Positions 25,737 to 35,515 are shown, counted from the stretch's first letter. The stretch is 40,196 nt of DNA from Erythrobacter sp. (GCA_024642335.1 JAHEBH010000020.1:1-40196), one strand, 5' to 3'. Translations and numbers: made by a program. Notes: a model not told the origin generated them from the letters alone.

Positions 25737-25808
25737 ACGATCGTCCCCTCCGTGTTGGCAGAGATAGAACATATGCAGAACATAAATCGAATTCAAGTGC
25801 GAAATCGA

Positions 25809-26465
25809 TCAGTTGCCGTGCGGCGGTTCCCCGGTAAAGTCGTCATATTGCGCCTGCAATGCGCGGGAGAAGGCCGGGCGGGCAACTCCCCTTGCGCGAT
25901 AGGCCAGGAGGTTGCCGAAATCGTTGATCATTTCGCCGCCGAAGCTGCGCAGGACATAGACCATCATGATGTCTGCAATCGAGAATTGGCCAGCGAGCCA
26001 TTCCTTCTCGCCCAACGCGTTGGAAAGCAATCTCAGGCGCTTTTCTGCCATGGGCAGCATGGAAGCCACGGCGGGTGCGCACCATTCCTTGTCGCCGTTG
26101 AACAGCGGCATCAGGATGATTGGCCGCAGGATGGGCTCGATCGAACCGAGCGCGGCAAAGAGCCAGCTGGTGGCCTGCATCCGCGCGGCGGGATCAGTTG
26201 GCAGCAAGCTTGCCTGATCCCGGGCGAGATGCAGCAGGATCGCCCCGCTTTCGAACAATTCGCCAGCCTCGTCGCGATAGGCTGGAACCTGGTCAAAAGG
26301 CTGCCAGGCTAGGTATTCGGCCGGCCTGACCGTTCCCGCGTTGAGAAGGTGCGTCCGGTAAGGCTGGCCGATCTCTTCCAATGCCCAGCGCACGACAAGG
26401 TCGCGCACCTGGCCGCGCGCGAATTCGGGCACCCAGTTGAATGCGCTGATCGTGATGGTGGCCAT
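25809..26465 (-). CDS. Glutathione S-transferase family protein
   Basis: The 218-aa GST starts at ATG 26465 with ribosome binding site GGAAGGAG 5 nt upstream; a longer in-frame start exists but lacks one. N-terminal half: FNWVPEFARGQVRDLVVRWA, FDQVPAYRDEAGELFESGAI (the ESGAI block contacts glutathione). The C-terminal half includes WLFAALGSIEPILRP and EWLAGQFSIADIMMVYVLRS with the conserved SIADI N-cap aspartate. Substrate unknown. It is adjacent to the deleted copy and to another intact GST, all on the same strand. Confidence 0.87.
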   Translation of the reverse strand: MATITISAFNWVPEFARGQVRDLVVRWALEEIGQPYRTHLLNAGTVRPAEYLAWQPFDQVPAYRDEAGELFESGAILLHLARDQASLLPTDPAARMQATSWLFAALGSIEPILRPIILMPLFNGDKEWCAPAVASMLPMAEKRLRLLSNALGEKEWLAGQFSIADIMMVYVLRSFGGEMINDFGNLLAYRARGVARPAFSRALQAQYDDFTGEPPHGN

Positions 26466-26531
26466 GCGGCTCCTTCCTTTAGCGATTCGTCCCTTTTCCA
26501 TCATACGCGGACGGATCGAAAATTTCTGCCG

Positions 26532-27185
26532 CTAACTCGGCCTGTGCGCTCCGCTGGCAATCGCGCCTTCGATAGTGTCCCTCTCGAGATCGGCAACCTG
26601 TGCCCACGCCGGGCGCGCCTCCATCCGCGCCAGCCACGCGGCGGTGCGCGGCCGGGCCTTTACGTCCAGCCCATAAGACAGCGTCTTGAGGCAGGAAGCG
26701 ACGGCAATGTCGGCCAACGAATACTCGCCGACCAGCCATCCATCGGCAGGCACCTGCTCTTCCAGGTAATCGAGCGCCGGATGTGCCTTGGCCTCGGCTT
26801 CGTCGGCTGCCGCGTCATTCCGCGGCAGGCCGAGCAGGGCAGGGCCGATGTAGCGGTTGAAGGCAACGCCGCGCGCCGAATTGGACAGGATCGTGTCGGC
26901 AAACTCGTCGAGCCAGATGGCCCGGCCGCGCGCCTCGGCAGCATCGGGCAGCAAGGGCGGGTCGGGATATTTCGCATCGAGATAGAAGGCGATTGCTGTC
27001 GAATCGGGCAGGGTGAATGTGCCTTCCTGCATGGCCGGCATCATGCGGAACGGGCTGGCGGCGAGAAATTCCGGCGTCGGCTTGTGCGGTGTGGCATCCA
27101 CAAGTTCCACATCCACGCCTTTTTCCGCGGCGATCACCAGCACCTTGCGTACAAAGGGGCTGGTCGGAAAACCGAATATCTGCAT
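26532..27185 (-). CDS. Glutathione S-transferase family protein
   Basis: The 217-aa GST begins MQIFGFPTSPFVRKVLVIAA with the Ser/Cys-type SPFVRK active-site region of beta/zeta-like classes. LPDSTAIAFYLDAKYPDPPL is the glutathione-contact strand, and WLVGEYSLADIAVAS the C-terminal N-capping block. The ribosome binding site AAGGAGAGG precedes ATG 27185 by 5 nt and sets the start. Sequence similarity to the other GSTs here is low, so this is a set of diverged paralogues, not a recent tandem duplication. It is divergent from cobS by 67 bp. Confidence 0.87.
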   Translation of the reverse strand: MQIFGFPTSPFVRKVLVIAAEKGVDVELVDATPHKPTPEFLAASPFRMMPAMQEGTFTLPDSTAIAFYLDAKYPDPPLLPDAAEARGRAIWLDEFADTILSNSARGVAFNRYIGPALLGLPRNDAAADEAEAKAHPALDYLEEQVPADGWLVGEYSLADIAVASCLKTLSYGLDVKARPRTAAWLARMEARPAWAQVADLERDTIEGAIASGAHRPS

Positions 27186-27252
27186 TGTCACCTCTCCTTG
27201 GTGGACTTGATTGTTGCAGCCATTGCCTCTCGCGTCTAGGCAGGCGCCCGAG

Positions 27253-28236
27253 ATGAATGAGATGACCAGCAACAACGATATGACCGGCACGCTGATGGCA
27301 GAGCCCGATAGAGAAGTGGACGTGCGCGAGGCATTTGGTGTCGATATCGACATGAAAGTGCCTGCCTTTTCCAAGGCGGACGAACGCGTGCCCGATCTGG
27401 ACGAAAGCTATGTCTTCGATCCGGATACCACGCTCGCGATCCTGGCCGGCTTTGCGCACAATCGCCGCGTGATGATCCAGGGCTATCACGGCACCGGCAA
27501 GTCGACTCACATCGAACAGGTGGCCGCACGCCTCAACTGGCCGTGTATCCGCATCAACCTCGATGCGCATATCAGCCGTATCGACCTTATCGGCCGCGAT
27601 GCCATCGTGCTGCGCGACGGATTGCAGGTGACCGAATTCCGCGAGGGCCTTTTGCCCTGGGCGCTGCAGCACCCTGTGGCGCTGGTGTTCGACGAATATG
27701 ATGCCGGACGTCCGGATGTGATGTTCGTGATCCAGCGCGTTCTGGAGCAGGCAGGCAAGCTGACGCTGCTGGACCAGAACCGCGTGATCCGCCCCAATCC
27801 ATGGTTCCGCCTGTTCGCTACGGCGAACACGGTCGGGCTGGGCGATACCAGCGGGCTCTATCATGGCACACAGGCGATCAACCAGGGACAGATGGACCGC
27901 TGGAACATCGTCACCACGCTCAACTACCTGCCTGAAGAGACCGAGCGGGAGATCGTGGGCAGCAAGACTGATCTTGATCCCAAGCTGGTGGCGGACATGA
28001 TCCGCGTGGCGGACCTCTCGCGCCAGGGCTTCATCAACGGCGATATCTCCACTGTGATGAGCCCGCGCACGGTGATCAGCTGGGCCGAGAATACCAAGAT
28101 CTTCAAGGATCCGGGTTTTGCCTTCCGCCTCACCTTCCTCAACAAGTGTGACGAGGCGGAACGCATGCTGGTGGCCGAATACTACCAGCGTGTGTTCGGC
28201 AAGGAACTGCCCGAAAGCGTGGTCGCCAAGGCGTAG
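27253..28236 (+). CDS. cobS: Cobaltochelatase CobS-like AAA+ ATPase
   Basis: The 327-aa AAA+ protein has Walker [10 protein letters not shown] at about residues 77-85 and Walker [11 protein letters not shown]. Sensor-like [12 protein letters not shown] and the CobS-typical N-terminal [12 protein letters not shown] and [14 protein letters not shown] are also present. CobS with CobN and CobT inserts cobalt into hydrogenobyrinic acid diamide in aerobic B12 synthesis. cobT, its usual next-door partner, is absent; the next gene is a peptidase. Start at MNEMTSNN is the first plausible ATG. Confidence 0.9.
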   Translation: MNEMTSNNDMTGTLMAEPDREVDVREAFGVDIDMKVPAFSKADERVPDLDESYVFDPDTTLAILAGFAHNRRVMIQGYHGTGKSTHIEQVAARLNWPCIRINLDAHISRIDLIGRDAIVLRDGLQVTEFREGLLPWALQHPVALVFDEYDAGRPDVMFVIQRVLEQAGKLTLLDQNRVIRPNPWFRLFATANTVGLGDTSGLYHGTQAINQGQMDRWNIVTTLNYLPEETEREIVGSKTDLDPKLVADMIRVADLSRQGFINGDISTVMSPRTVISWAENTKIFKDPGFAFRLTFLNKCDEAERMLVAEYYQRVFGKELPESVVAKA

Positions 28237-28260
28237 GCCCGCCCGGAATCAGCACTTCGT

Positions 28261-28313
28261 CGATTGAAAGCTTGCGTCACACGCCCGTGTGGCTAGCAAG
28301 GTGCTTTCAATTG
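28261..28313. repeat. Long interrupted hairpin between cobS and the M28 peptidase gene
   Basis: Nested complementary blocks ATTGAAAGC/GCTTTCAAT (28263-28271/28303-28311), CTTGC/GCAAG and CACAC/GTGTG enclose a GCCC loop. No T-tract follows on the plus strand, so it is not a simple terminator. It ends 18 bp before the peptidase start, so in a read-through transcript it could affect translation of that gene. Confidence 0.55.
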
Positions 28314-28331
28314 TAACTGGGACTGATCTGC

Positions 28332-29933
28332 ATGCGCCGTTTCTCTGCTGCCCTCGTGGGTGCTGCCTATTCTGTTGCTCTCGCCGTGCCTGCTTATGCG
28401 CACGGAAGCGGCGTTGATCGCGCCAGCTTGGAACGCGACGTCACCATACTTGCTGCCGACGACATGGAGGGGCGCGAGGCGGGAACGCGCGGGCATGAAC
28501 GAGCGGCGGGATACGTAGCGGGGCGGTTTGCAGCGCTGGGCCTGCAACCCGCTGGCGGCAACGGCACCTATTTCCAGCACGTCCCCATGCTCGGTTACGA
28601 GCGGGCCGAGGAAGGCAATGCCTTGACCATCGAAGGGATGGAGGGGCTGACCATCTTTGAAGACTTCTATTCTACCGGCACATCGAAGCAGGAAAAGGGT
28701 TCGATCGAGGCGGAGATGGTCTTCATCGGATACGGGCTCGATATCGAAGGGCGCGACGATTTCGAAGGTATCGACCTGGAAGGCAAGATTGCCCTGCGCG
28801 TATATGGCGGGCCAGAGGGGCTGAACACCGAAGAAGCGGCCCATTACCGCTCTACGTTGTCGCAGCGCCTTTCGGATCGCGGTGCGATCGGCATGATTCT
28901 CATCAACACACCCGCTTTGCAGGACGAGTACGGCTGGGACGTGCTGCGCGAAGATGCACGGCACGGCTCATCCATGACCTGGCTGCATGACGATGGCACG
29001 CCCTATGCCGAAGCGCCCAATTTCTATGCTTCGGCAGTCCTCTCGCCCGAAATCTCGCGTGCGGTGCTCGAGGGGCAGGGGTTCGATTATGACGACCTGG
29101 TCGCTGCCGAGCAGACCGATGCCAGGCGCTTCCCCAGCTTTGCCACCGGCCGCACGGCGCAGATCGACTTTTCCAGCCATTTCGAACGCCTCGACACGCC
29201 CAATGTCATCGGCATGCTGCCTGGCAGCGATCCTTCGGTAGCCGGTGAATATGTGGTGCTGACCGCTCACCTCGATCACGAGGGCATCCAGCCGACCGAA
29301 GAGGAAGGCGATGACGAGATCTACAATGGTGCGATGGATAATGCCGTGGGTATCGCCGGCGTTATCGAGGTTGCCCGCCTGCTGGCGGCCCATCCGCCGC
29401 GTCGTTCGGTGCTGTTCGTGGCGTTGACGGCGGAGGAGAAGGGCCTGGTCGGTTCCTCCTACAACGCGGCCAATCCCACGGTTCCCCGGGATCAGGTGGT
29501 GGCGAACGTCAATCTGGACATGCCGGTGCTTACCTTTGACTTCCAGGATGTGGTGGCATTCGGTGCGGAACGTTCAAACCTCTATCCGCAGGTCGTTGCT
29601 GCTGCCGAGGAATTCGGACTGGCACTGAGCCCCGACCCCCAGCCGGAAGAGGGTTTCTTCACCCGCTCCGACCAGTATTCCTATGTCGTCGAAGGCGTTC
29701 CGGCAGCCTATGTCGAGATCGGTTTCGCCAATGGCGGCGAGGAGGCGCAGGGCGATTTCCTGGCCAACCATTATCACAAGGCTTCGGACGAGGTTGAGCT
29801 GGTGAATTTCGATGCGCTGGTGAAGTTTACTGCGGTCAACTTCTCGGTCGCGCGCAACATTGCCAATATGGCTGAACGTCCCGTCTGGAACGAAGGCGAC
29901 TTCTTTGGCGAGTTGTTTGCGGGCGGGGAGTAG
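28332..29933 (+). CDS. Secreted M28-family zinc metallopeptidase
   Basis: The 533-aa protein has a signal peptide (MRRFSAALVGAAYSVALAVP, cleavage near AYA-H). It then has an aminopeptidase N-terminal part, a protease-associated (PA-like) insert at about 95-260, and the co-catalytic zinc domain. Ligands are visible in order: His313 (TAHLDH), Asp336 (GAMDNAVG), Glu368/369 (TAEEKG), an Asp in NVNLDMP and a C-terminal His (NHYHKASDE). Members remove N-terminal amino acids or dipeptides from peptides in the periplasm or outside. Exact specificity is unknown. Confidence 0.93.
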   Translation: MRRFSAALVGAAYSVALAVPAYAHGSGVDRASLERDVTILAADDMEGREAGTRGHERAAGYVAGRFAALGLQPAGGNGTYFQHVPMLGYERAEEGNALTIEGMEGLTIFEDFYSTGTSKQEKGSIEAEMVFIGYGLDIEGRDDFEGIDLEGKIALRVYGGPEGLNTEEAAHYRSTLSQRLSDRGAIGMILINTPALQDEYGWDVLREDARHGSSMTWLHDDGTPYAEAPNFYASAVLSPEISRAVLEGQGFDYDDLVAAEQTDARRFPSFATGRTAQIDFSSHFERLDTPNVIGMLPGSDPSVAGEYVVLTAHLDHEGIQPTEEEGDDEIYNGAMDNAVGIAGVIEVARLLAAHPPRRSVLFVALTAEEKGLVGSSYNAANPTVPRDQVVANVNLDMPVLTFDFQDVVAFGAERSNLYPQVVAAAEEFGLALSPDPQPEEGFFTRSDQYSYVVEGVPAAYVEIGFANGGEEAQGDFLANHYHKASDEVELVNFDALVKFTAVNFSVARNIANMAERPVWNEGDFFGELFAGGE

Positions 29934-30064
29934 GCAAGCGGAGCGACCGGGGAAATCCTTGCCGGGCCGTTCATACTGTTCTGAAACCGGATATTGTTGC
30001 CGCAAATGAGATATATAGCGAGCCGTCGGACCACGTTGGACCGGCACTCACTGGAGACTTGCTC

Positions 30065-30367
30065 ATGGCAATCTGGCGCGTGTCTGAATTGGCTCAGAAA
30101 TTCATGGTCAAGTGCCGGTTCAAATCGGGCGGGTCGGTCGATCTCGAAGTGCTCGATATCTCCGAAGGCGGTTGCCTGGTCGATTGCCGGCGGTGGAGCG
30201 CCACTGCGGGTGAACGCGCGCTGGTGCAGCTGCCGGGTCTCTCGTACCAGCCGGTCGAGATCGTGTGGGTCGAGGACGAGAGAGCGGGCTTCGCCTTCGA
30301 ACAGCCGCTGCACGAAGCGGTGCTCAGCAATATCTGGCAGAAACTTTCGATACCCGTTGCGGCCTAG
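30065..30367 (+). CDS. PilZ-domain protein
   Basis: The 100-aa protein is a lone PilZ-like barrel. VDLEVLDISEGGCLVDCRRW gives the (D/N)xSxxG motif that binds c-di-GMP in active members, and IVWVEDERAGFAFEQPL is the conserved end. The first RxxxR c-di-GMP motif is not clear; KFMVKCRFK is the nearest candidate. It may therefore bind the messenger weakly or act by protein contact. ATG 30065 follows GGAG (30053-30056) and was preferred over TTG 30059. Confidence 0.8.
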   Translation: MAIWRVSELAQKFMVKCRFKSGGSVDLEVLDISEGGCLVDCRRWSATAGERALVQLPGLSYQPVEIVWVEDERAGFAFEQPLHEAVLSNIWQKLSIPVAA

Positions 30368-30376
30368 GCCCTTTGC

Positions 30377-31363
30377 CTAGCGCGTGCCCTGCGCGAGCAT
30401 GGGGACGCGGTAGACGCTCATCGCCACATTGCGCACGCCTTCGGGCGTTGCCCATGCCACACCTTCGGGCGTCGCGGCGCCCATTGCCCCGATATACAGG
30501 GCATCACGGTCCGGTCCCGCGAAGGCGAGCGTAATGGAGCGGCGTGGCGTCGGGATTACGCCCAGTTCGCTGCCATCGGGCGCGAAAACATAGACGCCCG
30601 CATCACCCGTTACATAGACGCGGCCTGCGGCATCCACCGCCATGCCATCGCCGCCAAAGCCCGCCGTATCCCTGGAAAGGGTGGCAAAGGTGCGCTGGTT
30701 TGACGTGCTGCCGTCAGCAGCAACGTCGAAGGCGATGACATCTCGCATGTCGGTGACATACAGGACTGAACCATCGGGGCTGGTGACTACACCATTGGTG
30801 AAGACGGTGGGCGTATAGACAGTGGTGACAAGGCCCGCAGCGTCAGTGTGAAAGAGCGGTCCGTCGGTAAACCACGCGCCTCCGCGGCCATCTTGCTGCA
30901 GATCGTTCAATCGTGCCAACGGGCGTCCATCGGCGAAGGCGCTGGCAATAACCTTGCGCTCTGGGGTCAATTGCATGACTCGTCCCGGGCGATCACAGGT
31001 CAGCTGCATCAGGCCGGGATCGGTGCAGCCGCGCTCGACAGCCAGGATATTGCCGCCCGAATCGACCGAAGCGGCACCCGCACCCAGAACATAGGGCACT
31101 TCGACAAAGGCGCGGCCGTCCGGATGCAGTTTCCAGATTGCATTGCTCTGTTCCTGCGCGAACAGTAGCAGCCCATCAGCCGTTGTCGTCATGCCGTCCG
31201 CCGTCATCGGTCCGGACCAGATCATCTCCCATTCGGCATCGCCGGATACCACGCCAGCAATCGCGGGAATATCGGTGGCGACCTCGCCCGGCAGCAGGTC
31301 CTGCGCACTTGCGGGCGCTGCAAGACACAGCGCTGCGATCAGAATGGAAAGTTCGGTCTTCAT
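30377..31363 (-). CDS. Exported SMP-30/gluconolactonase-like beta-propeller protein
   Basis: The 328-aa protein has a signal peptide (MKTELSILIAALCLAAPASA). The rest is a six-bladed propeller of the SMP-30/Gluconolactonase/LRE type, seen in blade cores such as TADGMTTTADGLLLFAQEQS, NDLQQDGRGGAWFTDGPLFH, VVTSPDGSVLYVTDMRD and GDGMAVDAAGRVYVTGDAGV. The Glu/Asn/Asp metal-site pattern of lactonases is at least partly present. It could hydrolyse a lactone or act in a catabolic step. The start lies 2 bp after the stop of the upstream gene, the last of a three-gene series. Confidence 0.82.
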   Translation of the reverse strand: MKTELSILIAALCLAAPASAQDLLPGEVATDIPAIAGVVSGDAEWEMIWSGPMTADGMTTTADGLLLFAQEQSNAIWKLHPDGRAFVEVPYVLGAGAASVDSGGNILAVERGCTDPGLMQLTCDRPGRVMQLTPERKVIASAFADGRPLARLNDLQQDGRGGAWFTDGPLFHTDAAGLVTTVYTPTVFTNGVVTSPDGSVLYVTDMRDVIAFDVAADGSTSNQRTFATLSRDTAGFGGDGMAVDAAGRVYVTGDAGVYVFAPDGSELGVIPTPRRSITLAFAGPDRDALYIGAMGAATPEGVAWATPEGVRNVAMSVYRVPMLAQGTR

Positions 31364-31365
31364 TC

Positions 31366-32163
31366 TCAATCCTCTACAGCCAGTGCCTCGATCGTGTTGA
31401 ATTCACCGTCGAAACTGGTGCGGTCGTTGTCCCAGTCGATCTGGATCATGCGGTCAAAACCTTCGTCACGCAGCCAGCTTACCTGTGTATGAAAGGGTTC
31501 GCTCAGACGTGCCGGATCGGTGACGGTATAGTCGCCCACCAGCCGGTCACCTTCCAGGCGAAGGCGTTCCTCATAGACAGCATCTTCGGAATAGGGCGGT
31601 GCCCCGTGGAAGAAGTCCGAAGGTGTCGTAACCATGCGCGTTTCGATCACCAGCGTATCGCCTTCCCAGCGGCCAACGGATGTGCCGTAAACTGTGGGCC
31701 ACATGTCCAGCTCGTCCGGCATGGGCCGGCCGTCGGTGTAGATGTGGCGTGTTTCGCCATAGGAATTGGTGATGATCACCAGTTCGGGAGTGATGGCAAA
31801 GACGATCGGCGTCGCCGCATTCATCATCATCGGGAAGCCCCACCCGTCGGCCTTGCGCCCCTGCGCGGTGGCACGGACTTCGGCCATGCGGGCACGGCCT
31901 TCCTCGTTCCAGCTCGCACCGCCGCCATTGAGGCTCATGAAATTGCGGAAGAAGCTGGTGTCGCCGCGTTCGCGCGCCTCCGCCAGCGCCGGGGCAGCGC
32001 CACCGATCGTCGTGCCGATGGTATATTCGCTGACCCAGTATCCAGGCCAATAGGGCAGTTCGGCAAACACTTGGGTACGAGCGGTCTGATCCATTGGCTC
32101 CTGTGCGGAGGCAGGCGCAATGGTTCCGGCAAGCGCCAGCGCGGCAATCGCAGCCCACCTCAT
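31366..32163 (-). CDS. Exported protein of unknown function
   Basis: The 265-aa protein has a signal peptide (MRWAAIAALALAGTIAPASA, cleavage before QEP). I recognise no named family. It shows an Arg/Gly-rich middle and blocks such as WPGYWVSEYTIG, WNEEGRARMAEVRA, ITNSYGETRHIYTDGRPMP, VGRWEGDTLVIETRM and SEPFHTQVSWLRDEGFDRMI. These blocks also occur in proteins encoded next to DUF6152 genes in other alphaproteobacteria, which suggests a joint role at the envelope. It overlaps the DUF6152 gene by 4 bp and is 2 bp from the SMP-30 gene. Confidence 0.75.
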   Translation of the reverse strand: MRWAAIAALALAGTIAPASAQEPMDQTARTQVFAELPYWPGYWVSEYTIGTTIGGAAPALAEARERGDTSFFRNFMSLNGGGASWNEEGRARMAEVRATAQGRKADGWGFPMMMNAATPIVFAITPELVIITNSYGETRHIYTDGRPMPDELDMWPTVYGTSVGRWEGDTLVIETRMVTTPSDFFHGAPPYSEDAVYEERLRLEGDRLVGDYTVTDPARLSEPFHTQVSWLRDEGFDRMIQIDWDNDRTSFDGEFNTIEALAVED

Positions 32164-32534
32164 TGGTTTGTCCCTATCGCCTTGCCATCTGCGTCGGTCA
32201 CGTCGACCACCACGCCGCCCGGCTCGCCGCTACGCAGCGGATGGGCACGAACATTGATGATGCTGCCTGGCCGCAAGGTGCGCGGGCGCCAGCCGCGGGC
32301 ATAAAGATACATGGGCGCGCCCATCTCCATGCTCCATTCGACCTCCCTGCCGTCCGCGCCGGTCACCACCATCTGGATATAGGCATGCGGATTGGTCCAT
32401 TGGAATTCGCGCACCATGCCGCGCATGGTCACTTCGCGTGACGTATCAAACATTGCATTTGAGTGATGGGCTTGCGAAACCGGGGCAAGCAACCCAAATC
32501 CCGCGACAGCCGCGACAATAGCAAACTTCTTCAT
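32160..32534 (-). CDS. DUF6152 family exported protein
   Basis: The 124-aa protein has a signal peptide (MKKFAIVAAVAGFGLLAPVS) and begins the mature part with HHSNAMFD, the His-His-Ser motif of DUF6152. VREFQWTNPHAYIQM and LRPGSIINVRAHPLRSGEPG follow. The role of the family is not known. The His-His start after cleavage could bind a metal. The gene opens a three-gene series with the unknown exported protein and the SMP-30-like protein, and is divergent from the PBP1 gene. Confidence 0.8.
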   Translation of the reverse strand: MKKFAIVAAVAGFGLLAPVSQAHHSNAMFDTSREVTMRGMVREFQWTNPHAYIQMVVTGADGREVEWSMEMGAPMYLYARGWRPRTLRPGSIINVRAHPLRSGEPGGVVVDVTDADGKAIGTNQ

Positions 32535-32675
32535 TGACCTCTCCAAGCCTTGTGGCCCTGTTGGAATAATTCATGGCACCTCTCAACGCCTACGTCATCA
32601 GTTGATTATGCAATTTTCCGGGATGAACATATGCTGAGTCTCGCTTTTACTGTATTAATGGTATAACACAGCAAA

Positions 32676-34775
32676 ATGGGTTGGTTGCGTTCAAGCAAGA
32701 AGGACAGGAACGGACGTTGGGCTCCCGGCGAAGTCAGCACCTTGCTGGAAGACGCGCCGTGGCATCCCTCATATGCGGGCGAAGAAAGGGCGCGGCCTGA
32801 TGCCGCCTACAGCCCAGGCTCCGGACTGCCGCTGCGCTTCTGGCGCGGGCACAGCCGCTGGTGGTGGTTCAGCCGCGGCACGGCCACGCTGCTGTTCCTT
32901 TTCATCCTGCTGCTCGGCTGGCTGGCGATCACCGCACCGCTATCCAAGTCGCTGGAGCCGATCGCTCCGCCGCAGATCACCCTGTTGGCCAGCGATGGCA
33001 CGCCGATCGCGCGCAATGGCGCGGTGGTGGATGAACCCGTGCGGATCGCAGACCTGCCTCCACATGTGATCGAACCCTTCCTCGCCATCGAGGACCGGCG
33101 CTTCTACAGCCATTGGGGCATCGATCCGCGCGGTGTCGCGCGTGCGGCCTGGGCGCAGGTGTCCGGCGGACCGATGCAGGGCGGGTCCACGATCACCCAG
33201 CAGCTTGCCAAGTTCACCTTCCTTACGCCCGAGCGCAGTATGACGCGCAAGGCGCGCGAGGCGCTGATTGCCTTCTGGCTGGAAGCCTGGCTGACCAAGG
33301 ACGAGATCCTCGAGCGTTACCTCTCCAATGCCTATTTCGGCGACAATCACTATGGCTTGCGCGCGGCGAGCCTGCATTACTTCTACCGCCAGCCGGAGAA
33401 ATTACGGCCCGAGCAGGCTGCGATGCTGGCGGGGCTGTTGCAGGCCCCCAGCCGCCTTGCCCCGACGCGCAATCCCGATCTGGCTGCGCAGCGCATGCGG
33501 CTGGTCAGGAATGCGATGGTCGCGGCCGGTTACCTGACCCAGGCCGAAGCCGATGCCATGCCCGTGCCGCGCACCGATGTGCGCGAAATGAACAACCTGC
33601 CCACCGGCACCTATTTTGCCGACTGGGCGCTGCCGCAGGCGCGGCAATCGAGCGAAGTCGGATACGTCCGCCAGACACTGACCACCACGCTCGATTCCCG
33701 CCTGCAGAACATTGCCCGCGACGTTGTCAGGCGCGCACCGCTGGGCGGTGCAGAGGTTGCGCTGGTGGCCATGCGGCCCGATGGCGAGGTCGTCGCCATG
33801 ATCGGCGGCAAGGATTACGAGGCATCGCCCTTCAACCGCGCCACGCAGGCGCAGCGCCAGGTCGGCTCGACCTTTAAGACCTTCGTCTATCTCGCTGCCT
33901 TGCGCGACGGGTGGGAGCCGGAGGATACGATCGCCAATACAGAGATCGTCGATGGCGCCTATCGCCCGCGCAATGCCAGTGGCCGTTATTCCGAGACGAT
34001 CACGCTGGCCGATGCCTTTGCGCAGAGCTCCAACGTGGCGGCGGTGCGTTTGCAGCAGGAGGTGGGCACCGATGCGGTGATCGCCATGGCGAGGGACCTT
34101 GGCATCACCTCTGCTCTCGACCGGGGCGACCCGAGCCTTGCTCTCGGTACTTCGACCATGAGCCTGCTCGAACTGACTTCGGCCTACGCCGGGATCGCCG
34201 CGAATGCCTATCCGGTGGAACCGCATGCCTTTGCCCGGCCGGAACAGAGCTGGTGGGAGTGGCTATGGGACGGGCCGGACAGCATGGCGTCCGAAGACCA
34301 TGAGGATATCCAGGAATTGCTGCGTGGCGCGATCAATCGCGGCACGGGCCGAGCGGCGATGTTGCAATCGGCCAACTTCGGCAAGACCGGCACCACGCAG
34401 GACAATCGCGACGCGTTGTTCGTCGGCTTTGCGGGCGATCTGGTGGTGGGCGTGTGGGTCGGCAATGACGACAATTCGCCGCTATCCGGCGTTTCGGGCG
34501 GCGGAGTGCCTGCGCGCATATGGCGCAATTTCATGGCTGCGGCTCTGGGTGAACGCACGCGTCCGGCACCTAATCCCACTGCATCGCCTGATCCCGGCGG
34601 CCCGGTCCAGCCCTTCGACGTGGAGGGCCTTGAGAATATCCCGCTGACGGAGGACGGACAGACTACCTTGTCGGTTGACCAGAATGGCGCGACCGTCTCG
34701 ACCCAGGTCGAAGGCGTCCCGTTCGAGGTGCGTTTCGATGAAGAAGGTTTGAGTGTCGAACCGGTCGAAGATTAG
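32676..34775 (+). CDS. Bifunctional PBP1-type peptidoglycan synthase
   Basis: The 699-aa protein has an N-terminal cytoplasmic tail and one membrane anchor at about residues 67-88. A GT51 glycosyltransferase domain follows ([20 protein letters not shown] with the catalytic Glu, [28 protein letters not shown]), then a transpeptidase domain with Ser398 (GSTFKT), SSN at 451-453 and Lys570 (KTGTT). It polymerises and cross-links glycan strands in the periplasm. The Pro-rich ~80-residue tail is family-variable. It is probably of the PBP1A/1C group (subtype not settled). It overlaps truA end-to-end by 4 bp. Confidence 0.93.
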   Translation: MGWLRSSKKDRNGRWAPGEVSTLLEDAPWHPSYAGEERARPDAAYSPGSGLPLRFWRGHSRWWWFSRGTATLLFLFILLLGWLAITAPLSKSLEPIAPPQITLLASDGTPIARNGAVVDEPVRIADLPPHVIEPFLAIEDRRFYSHWGIDPRGVARAAWAQVSGGPMQGGSTITQQLAKFTFLTPERSMTRKAREALIAFWLEAWLTKDEILERYLSNAYFGDNHYGLRAASLHYFYRQPEKLRPEQAAMLAGLLQAPSRLAPTRNPDLAAQRMRLVRNAMVAAGYLTQAEADAMPVPRTDVREMNNLPTGTYFADWALPQARQSSEVGYVRQTLTTTLDSRLQNIARDVVRRAPLGGAEVALVAMRPDGEVVAMIGGKDYEASPFNRATQAQRQVGSTFKTFVYLAALRDGWEPEDTIANTEIVDGAYRPRNASGRYSETITLADAFAQSSNVAAVRLQQEVGTDAVIAMARDLGITSALDRGDPSLALGTSTMSLLELTSAYAGIAANAYPVEPHAFARPEQSWWEWLWDGPDSMASEDHEDIQELLRGAINRGTGRAAMLQSANFGKTGTTQDNRDALFVGFAGDLVVGVWVGNDDNSPLSGVSGGGVPARIWRNFMAAALGERTRPAPNPTASPDPGGPVQPFDVEGLENIPLTEDGQTTLSVDQNGATVSTQVEGVPFEVRFDEEGLSVEPVED

Positions 34776-35515
34776 CAGGGGTAGAGGGCGCGGACGAAAT
34801 AGAGCCCGTCGGGCGGGGCGTTGAGGCCCAGCTGCTGGCGATCCTTCGCCTCCAGCACTTCGCGCACGTGATCCACCTCCCACTGGCCGAGCCCAACCAA
34901 TGACAACGTTCCCACCATGCTGCGCACCTGGTGGTGGAGGAAGCTGCGGGCCTCGGCACGCACCAGCACATGATCGCCTTCACGGCTGACATCGAGGCGG
35001 TCGAGTGTCTTGACCGGATCGTTCGCCTGGCAATGGACCGAGCGGAAGGTGGTGAAATCGTGCAGCCCGACAAGGTGCTGCGCGGCGGCATGCATGGCTT
35101 CGGCATCGAGCGGGCGGGGGATATGCCATGCCTTGCCGCGTTCGAGCGTCAAGGGCGCGCGGCGATTGACGATGCGATATTCATAGGCGCGCCCGATGCA
35201 GGAAAAGCGCGCGTGCCAGTCATCGGGCTTCACTTCGCAGTGGATCACGGCGATGGGATCGGGCCGCAACCTGGCGTTGAGCGCTTCGGACAGGCGGAAG
35301 GGATCGAAGTCCTTCTCGATATCGACATGGCTGACCATGCCCAGCGCATGCACGCCGCTGTCTGTACGCCCGGCTGAATGCATGCGCACCTCCTCGCCAG
35401 TGATTGCCAGCACGGCCTCCTCGACGCATTGCTGCACGCTGGGGCCGTGGCTCTGGCGTTGCAGGCCGAAGAAGGGCGCGCCATCGAATTCGAGGGTGAT
35501 GGCGTAGCGGGTCAC
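34772..35515 (-). CDS. truA: tRNA pseudouridine(38-40) synthase
   Basis: The 247-aa TruA begins with [33 protein letters not shown] holds the catalytic Asp52, [15 protein letters not shown] comes next, and [20 protein letters not shown] completes the set. It isomerises uridines 38-40 in the anticodon stem-loop of tRNA. It starts inside the fmt stop (ATGA overlap), giving an fmt-truA pair that is common in alphaproteobacteria. Confidence 0.96.
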   Translation of the reverse strand: MTRYAITLEFDGAPFFGLQRQSHGPSVQQCVEEAVLAITGEEVRMHSAGRTDSGVHALGMVSHVDIEKDFDPFRLSEALNARLRPDPIAVIHCEVKPDDWHARFSCIGRAYEYRIVNRRAPLTLERGKAWHIPRPLDAEAMHAAAQHLVGLHDFTTFRSVHCQANDPVKTLDRLDVSREGDHVLVRAEARSFLHHQVRSMVGTLSLVGLGQWEVDHVREVLEAKDRQQLGLNAPPDGLYFVRALYPC

